NCBI GenBank assembly: GCA_021808195.1
Contig: JAKBCE010000119.1
Coordinates: 1 to 7,243, forward strand
Direction of reading: 5' to 3'
Origin: Pseudomonadota bacterium
GTDB taxonomy: Bacteria > Pseudomonadota > Gammaproteobacteria > Steroidobacterales > Steroidobacteraceae
DNA length: 7,243 nt
Of the stretch, positions 5,233 through 7,243 are shown piece after piece. Below the pieces are notes generated by a model, which was not told the DNA's origin, did not search any database, and saw only the letters and a program-made list of their open reading frames with translations. Positions within the stretch are counted from its first letter, which is position 1, and every line of letters begins with the position of its first letter. A program made the position numbers and the translations under genes.

Positions 5233-5892
5233 ATGGACCTCGTCGATTTCGCTCGCGGAACAGCATTGAAGATCGCCTTCGTCGTGTTCTTCGTCGGGGT
5301 GCTCTGGCGTCTCGTGAACGTGATGCTGCTGCGGCACAGGCGAATGCTGAGCGAGCCGCGCCGCAGCGTCGGTGCGGCTCTCCTCGGCGGACTCAAGGGT
5401 ATGGGCTCACGTTCCTGGCCGCACCCGGAATTCATCAAGCGGACGGTGACTGGCGAGGCGCTCGGGTACTCCTATCACATCGGTCTGTTCATCGTCATTT
5501 TGTTCTTCGCGCCGCACATCATCTTCTTCGGGAGTTTTGCCGGAGTGCGATGGCCGGCGCTGCCGAGCAGCATCATCACCATATTCGCCGTGATCACACT
5601 CACCCTGTTCGTCGCCGTGCTCTCGCGCCGACTCGGACATCCGGTGCTGCGTCGCCTGTCGAATTTCGACGACTATTTCAGCTGGTTCATCGTCGCTCTC
5701 GTGCTGGTGACCGGCCTGATGGCGACCGCACACGTCGGTGGTCCATACCAGAGAATCCTTGGACTGCACATTCTCAGCTTTGATCTGCTGCTCATCTGGT
5801 ATCCGTTCGGAAAACTCATGCATTCGTTCTACATCTTTCCGACCCGGGCAATCGACGGTTACCTCATGACTCGGAAAGGGGCGCCATCGTGA
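5233..5892 (+). CDS. isp1: Isp1, membrane cytochrome b subunit (NarI/DsrM-like)
   Basis: 219-residue integral membrane protein that should carry haem b and link the periplasmic hydrogenase to the quinone pool and/or to Isp2. Five hydrophobic helices are visible at about residues 11-33, 78-100, 112-130, 148-166 and 178-200. Helix 2 holds H82 and H95 and helix 5 holds H179 and H197. The 18-residue spacing of the last pair equals that of the NarI haem ligands, so these four are the likely bis-haem ligands (inference). The last part, LLIWYPFGKLMHSFYIFPTR, is typical of NarI/DsrM-type cytochromes. ATG 5233 has AGGAG eight nucleotides upstream; the in-frame start at 5113 lies inside hynS and would add 40 residues. 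The stop overlaps the isp2 GTG start (GTGA, 5889-5892). In Thiocapsa roseopersicina the hynS-isp1-isp2-hynL order is established. Confidence 0.92.
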   Translation: MDLVDFARGTALKIAFVVFFVGVLWRLVNVMLLRHRRMLSEPRRSVGAALLGGLKGMGSRSWPHPEFIKRTVTGEALGYSYHIGLFIVILFFAPHIIFFGSFAGVRWPALPSSIITIFAVITLTLFVAVLSRRLGHPVLRRLSNFDDYFSWFIVALVLVTGLMATAHVGGPYQRILGLHILSFDLLLIWYPFGKLMHSFYIFPTRAIDGYLMTRKGAPS

Positions 5893-7205
5893 ATTCCTCA
5901 TCTGTCGAGCTGCGCGCCAACCTGGCGCCTGAAGAGGCCCGGATCGCAGAACGCGAGCGGGTTGCAGGTGCGATGCGGGGTTTCGCTCGAGAGTTCGGTG
6001 CGCTGAGCGCGCTGCGCCTGGAGGCGTGTGTGCACTGCGGAATGTGCGCCGATGCGTGCCACTTCTACATTGCGACCGAGGATCCTCAGTACACCCCGGT
6101 GCTGAAGGTCGAGCCGTTCAAGCAGGCCTTCAAGCGCGAGGCGGGTGCGTTTGCTCCCATATTCCGGTGGTTTGGACTGAAGCCGAGGGTCACCGCCGAG
6201 GAACTCGAGCGTTGGCAGCATCTGCTCTATGACAGCTGCAATCTCTGCGGGCGGTGCTCGCTGATGTGCCCCATGGGGATCGATATTACAGAGTTGATCG
6301 AACAGGCGCGTCGCGGCATGTTCGAGGCGGGACTTGCGCCGAGAGAGCTTTACGAAAAGGCCGCGCATCAGCGCCACAGTGGGCAACCGGAACCCACGAA
6401 CGAGCCGTACCGGGAGCAATTGCTTGCGATCGGACGGCAGTTCGATGTGGAAATACCGCTGGACAAGCCGCACGCGGAAGTGATGCTCACGGTGCCGAGA
6501 ACCGACATAGAGCACTACCCGGCAGCGGTTGCCGCTCTCGCCCGCGTCATGGCGCACATGAACGTGGACTGCACGTTCCGCACCGACGGACTGATCGCAG
6601 AAAACTACGGATACTATGCCGGCGGACGGGATTGGCAGCGACGCATCAGCATGCGCTTGATTGATGAAGCGGTCGCCTGTCGCGCCAAGATTCTGATCGT
6701 CCCGGAGTGCGGGCATGCGTACTCGGCGTTGCGCTGGGAAGCAGCCGAACTGCTCGGCCGGCCGCTGCCGTTCAAGGTTCAGCATGTCACGGAATACCTC
6801 GCCGACGCCCTCGAGGCGGGCCGGTTGAAACTCCGGCCGGCCGACACGGGCGTGACAGCGTTTCATGATCCCTGCCAACTGGTACGAAAGGGCGGCGTCA
6901 CCGATGCTCCGCGTCGATTGATGCGGGCGATGGGCATCGAGCCGACCGAGACGGTGCGGCACATTGGTTACAACATCTGCTGTGGTGGCGGCGGCGGAGT
7001 CTTCGACATCAAGCGCGCTGCGCCGTTGCGCTACAGGGTTGTCGAAGAAAAGTTCAATGAGATCGATCAGACCGGAGCGCAGACCTTCCTCACCAGCTGC
7101 TCAGACTGCCGGCGAACCTTCGATGACGGGAAGCAGCACTTCAACTGGCAGCAGACGCCACGCAGCCTGCTGGAGCTGCTCGCCGAGCACCTCCGGAGCG
7201 CATAA
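5889..7205 (+). CDS. isp2: Isp2, heterodisulfide-reductase-like iron-sulfur protein (HdrD/DsrK-like)
   Basis: 438-residue soluble iron-sulfur protein that in Isp-type hydrogenases partners Isp1 and is thought to carry electrons on the cytoplasmic side; no signal peptide is seen. Two ferredoxin-type [4Fe-4S] motifs are present: C47, C50, C53, C57 (CVHCGMCADAC) and C117, C120, C123, C127 (CNLCGRCSLMC, followed by P). The C-terminal half carries one intact CCG domain: C329 in HDPCQL, C364-C365 in NICCGGGGG, and C404/C407 in SCSDC, the pattern that binds the non-cubane [4Fe-4S] cluster in HdrB-type proteins. The preceding half-domain (about 195-300) keeps only single cysteines (C228, C264, C274), so a first CCG site appears lost or divergent. 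The start is GTG 5889, overlapping the isp1 stop by four bases. Twelve bases separate its stop from the next ATG. Confidence 0.93.
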   Translation: MNSSSVELRANLAPEEARIAERERVAGAMRGFAREFGALSALRLEACVHCGMCADACHFYIATEDPQYTPVLKVEPFKQAFKREAGAFAPIFRWFGLKPRVTAEELERWQHLLYDSCNLCGRCSLMCPMGIDITELIEQARRGMFEAGLAPRELYEKAAHQRHSGQPEPTNEPYREQLLAIGRQFDVEIPLDKPHAEVMLTVPRTDIEHYPAAVAALARVMAHMNVDCTFRTDGLIAENYGYYAGGRDWQRRISMRLIDEAVACRAKILIVPECGHAYSALRWEAAELLGRPLPFKVQHVTEYLADALEAGRLKLRPADTGVTAFHDPCQLVRKGGVTDAPRRLMRAMGIEPTETVRHIGYNICCGGGGGVFDIKRAAPLRYRVVEEKFNEIDQTGAQTFLTSCSDCRRTFDDGKQHFNWQQTPRSLLELLAEHLRSA

Positions 7206-7217
7206 GAGGGGTATGCG

Positions 7218-7243
7218 ATGAGCACGCAGACGATAGTGGTCGA
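7218..7243 (+). CDS. hynL: Probable [NiFe]-hydrogenase large subunit, first codons only (cut by window edge)
   Basis: Only eight complete codons are visible (MSTQTIVV, then GA of an Asp or Glu codon). ATG 7218 has a strong GAGGGG Shine-Dalgarno at 7206-7211, directly after the isp2 stop. The short sequence fits the usual start of group 1 large subunits, where a VVDP-type segment leads into the TRIEGH motif, and the position after isp2 is where hynL lies in Isp-type operons. The catalytic cysteine motifs are outside the window, so identity rests mainly on gene order. Confidence 0.72.

Noticed and set aside
5898..6962. Leftward open frame of 354 codons opposite isp2
   Set aside because: It is a shadow of the isp2 coding frame. 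Isp2 has all its cysteine motifs, and the antisense translation has none.

Overview
The window is GC-rich, densely packed bacterial DNA, best read as a chromosomal segment from a member of the Pseudomonadota (probably a gamma- or betaproteobacterium). This rests on the gene families (LysR, DoxX, hybrid PAS histidine kinase, Isp-type [NiFe]-hydrogenase), the high GC and the use of GTG and TTG starts. No genus can be named from sequence reading alone.

Left part (1-1139): the N-terminal half of a LysR-type regulator runs leftward off the window. It is divergent from a small four-helix DoxX-family membrane protein. They share a 200-nt intergenic region whose LysR-proximal part is AT-rich and holds a LysR-box-like inverted repeat. 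A strong GC hairpin lies between DoxX and the convergent next gene.

Middle (1140-3185): a soluble PAS / HisKA / HATPase / receiver hybrid histidine kinase is read leftward. It is followed by a 462-nt stretch with no convincing protein gene. This gap is not featureless: it holds a TATAAT box, a rightward intrinsic-terminator-like hairpin with eight T residues but no gene upstream of it, a nested two-stem hairpin, and several smaller inverted repeats. The first part may encode a short non-coding RNA or a transcribed leader.

Right part (3186-7243): a tightly packed rightward operon for a membrane-linked uptake-type [NiFe]-hydrogenase of the Isp type (group 1e-like). The order is maturation endopeptidase, short HupH/HyaF-like assembly protein, Tat-exported small subunit, Isp1 (membrane cytochrome b), Isp2 (HdrD/DsrK-like iron-sulfur protein), then the first codons of the probable large subunit, cut by the window edge. 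Genes overlap by 4-14 nt or are spaced by 4-12 nt, so they are almost certainly cotranscribed and partly translationally coupled. Working model: the catalytic dimer is exported folded by Tat and anchored by a C-terminal helix of the small subunit. Electrons from H2 pass through the small-subunit FeS chain to Isp1 haem b and on to Isp2, or the reverse. The protease and HupH-like protein mature the two subunits.

No CRISPR array, insertion sequence or intact tRNA/rRNA was seen. The most unusual material is the non-coding stretch between the sensor kinase and the hydrogenase operon.
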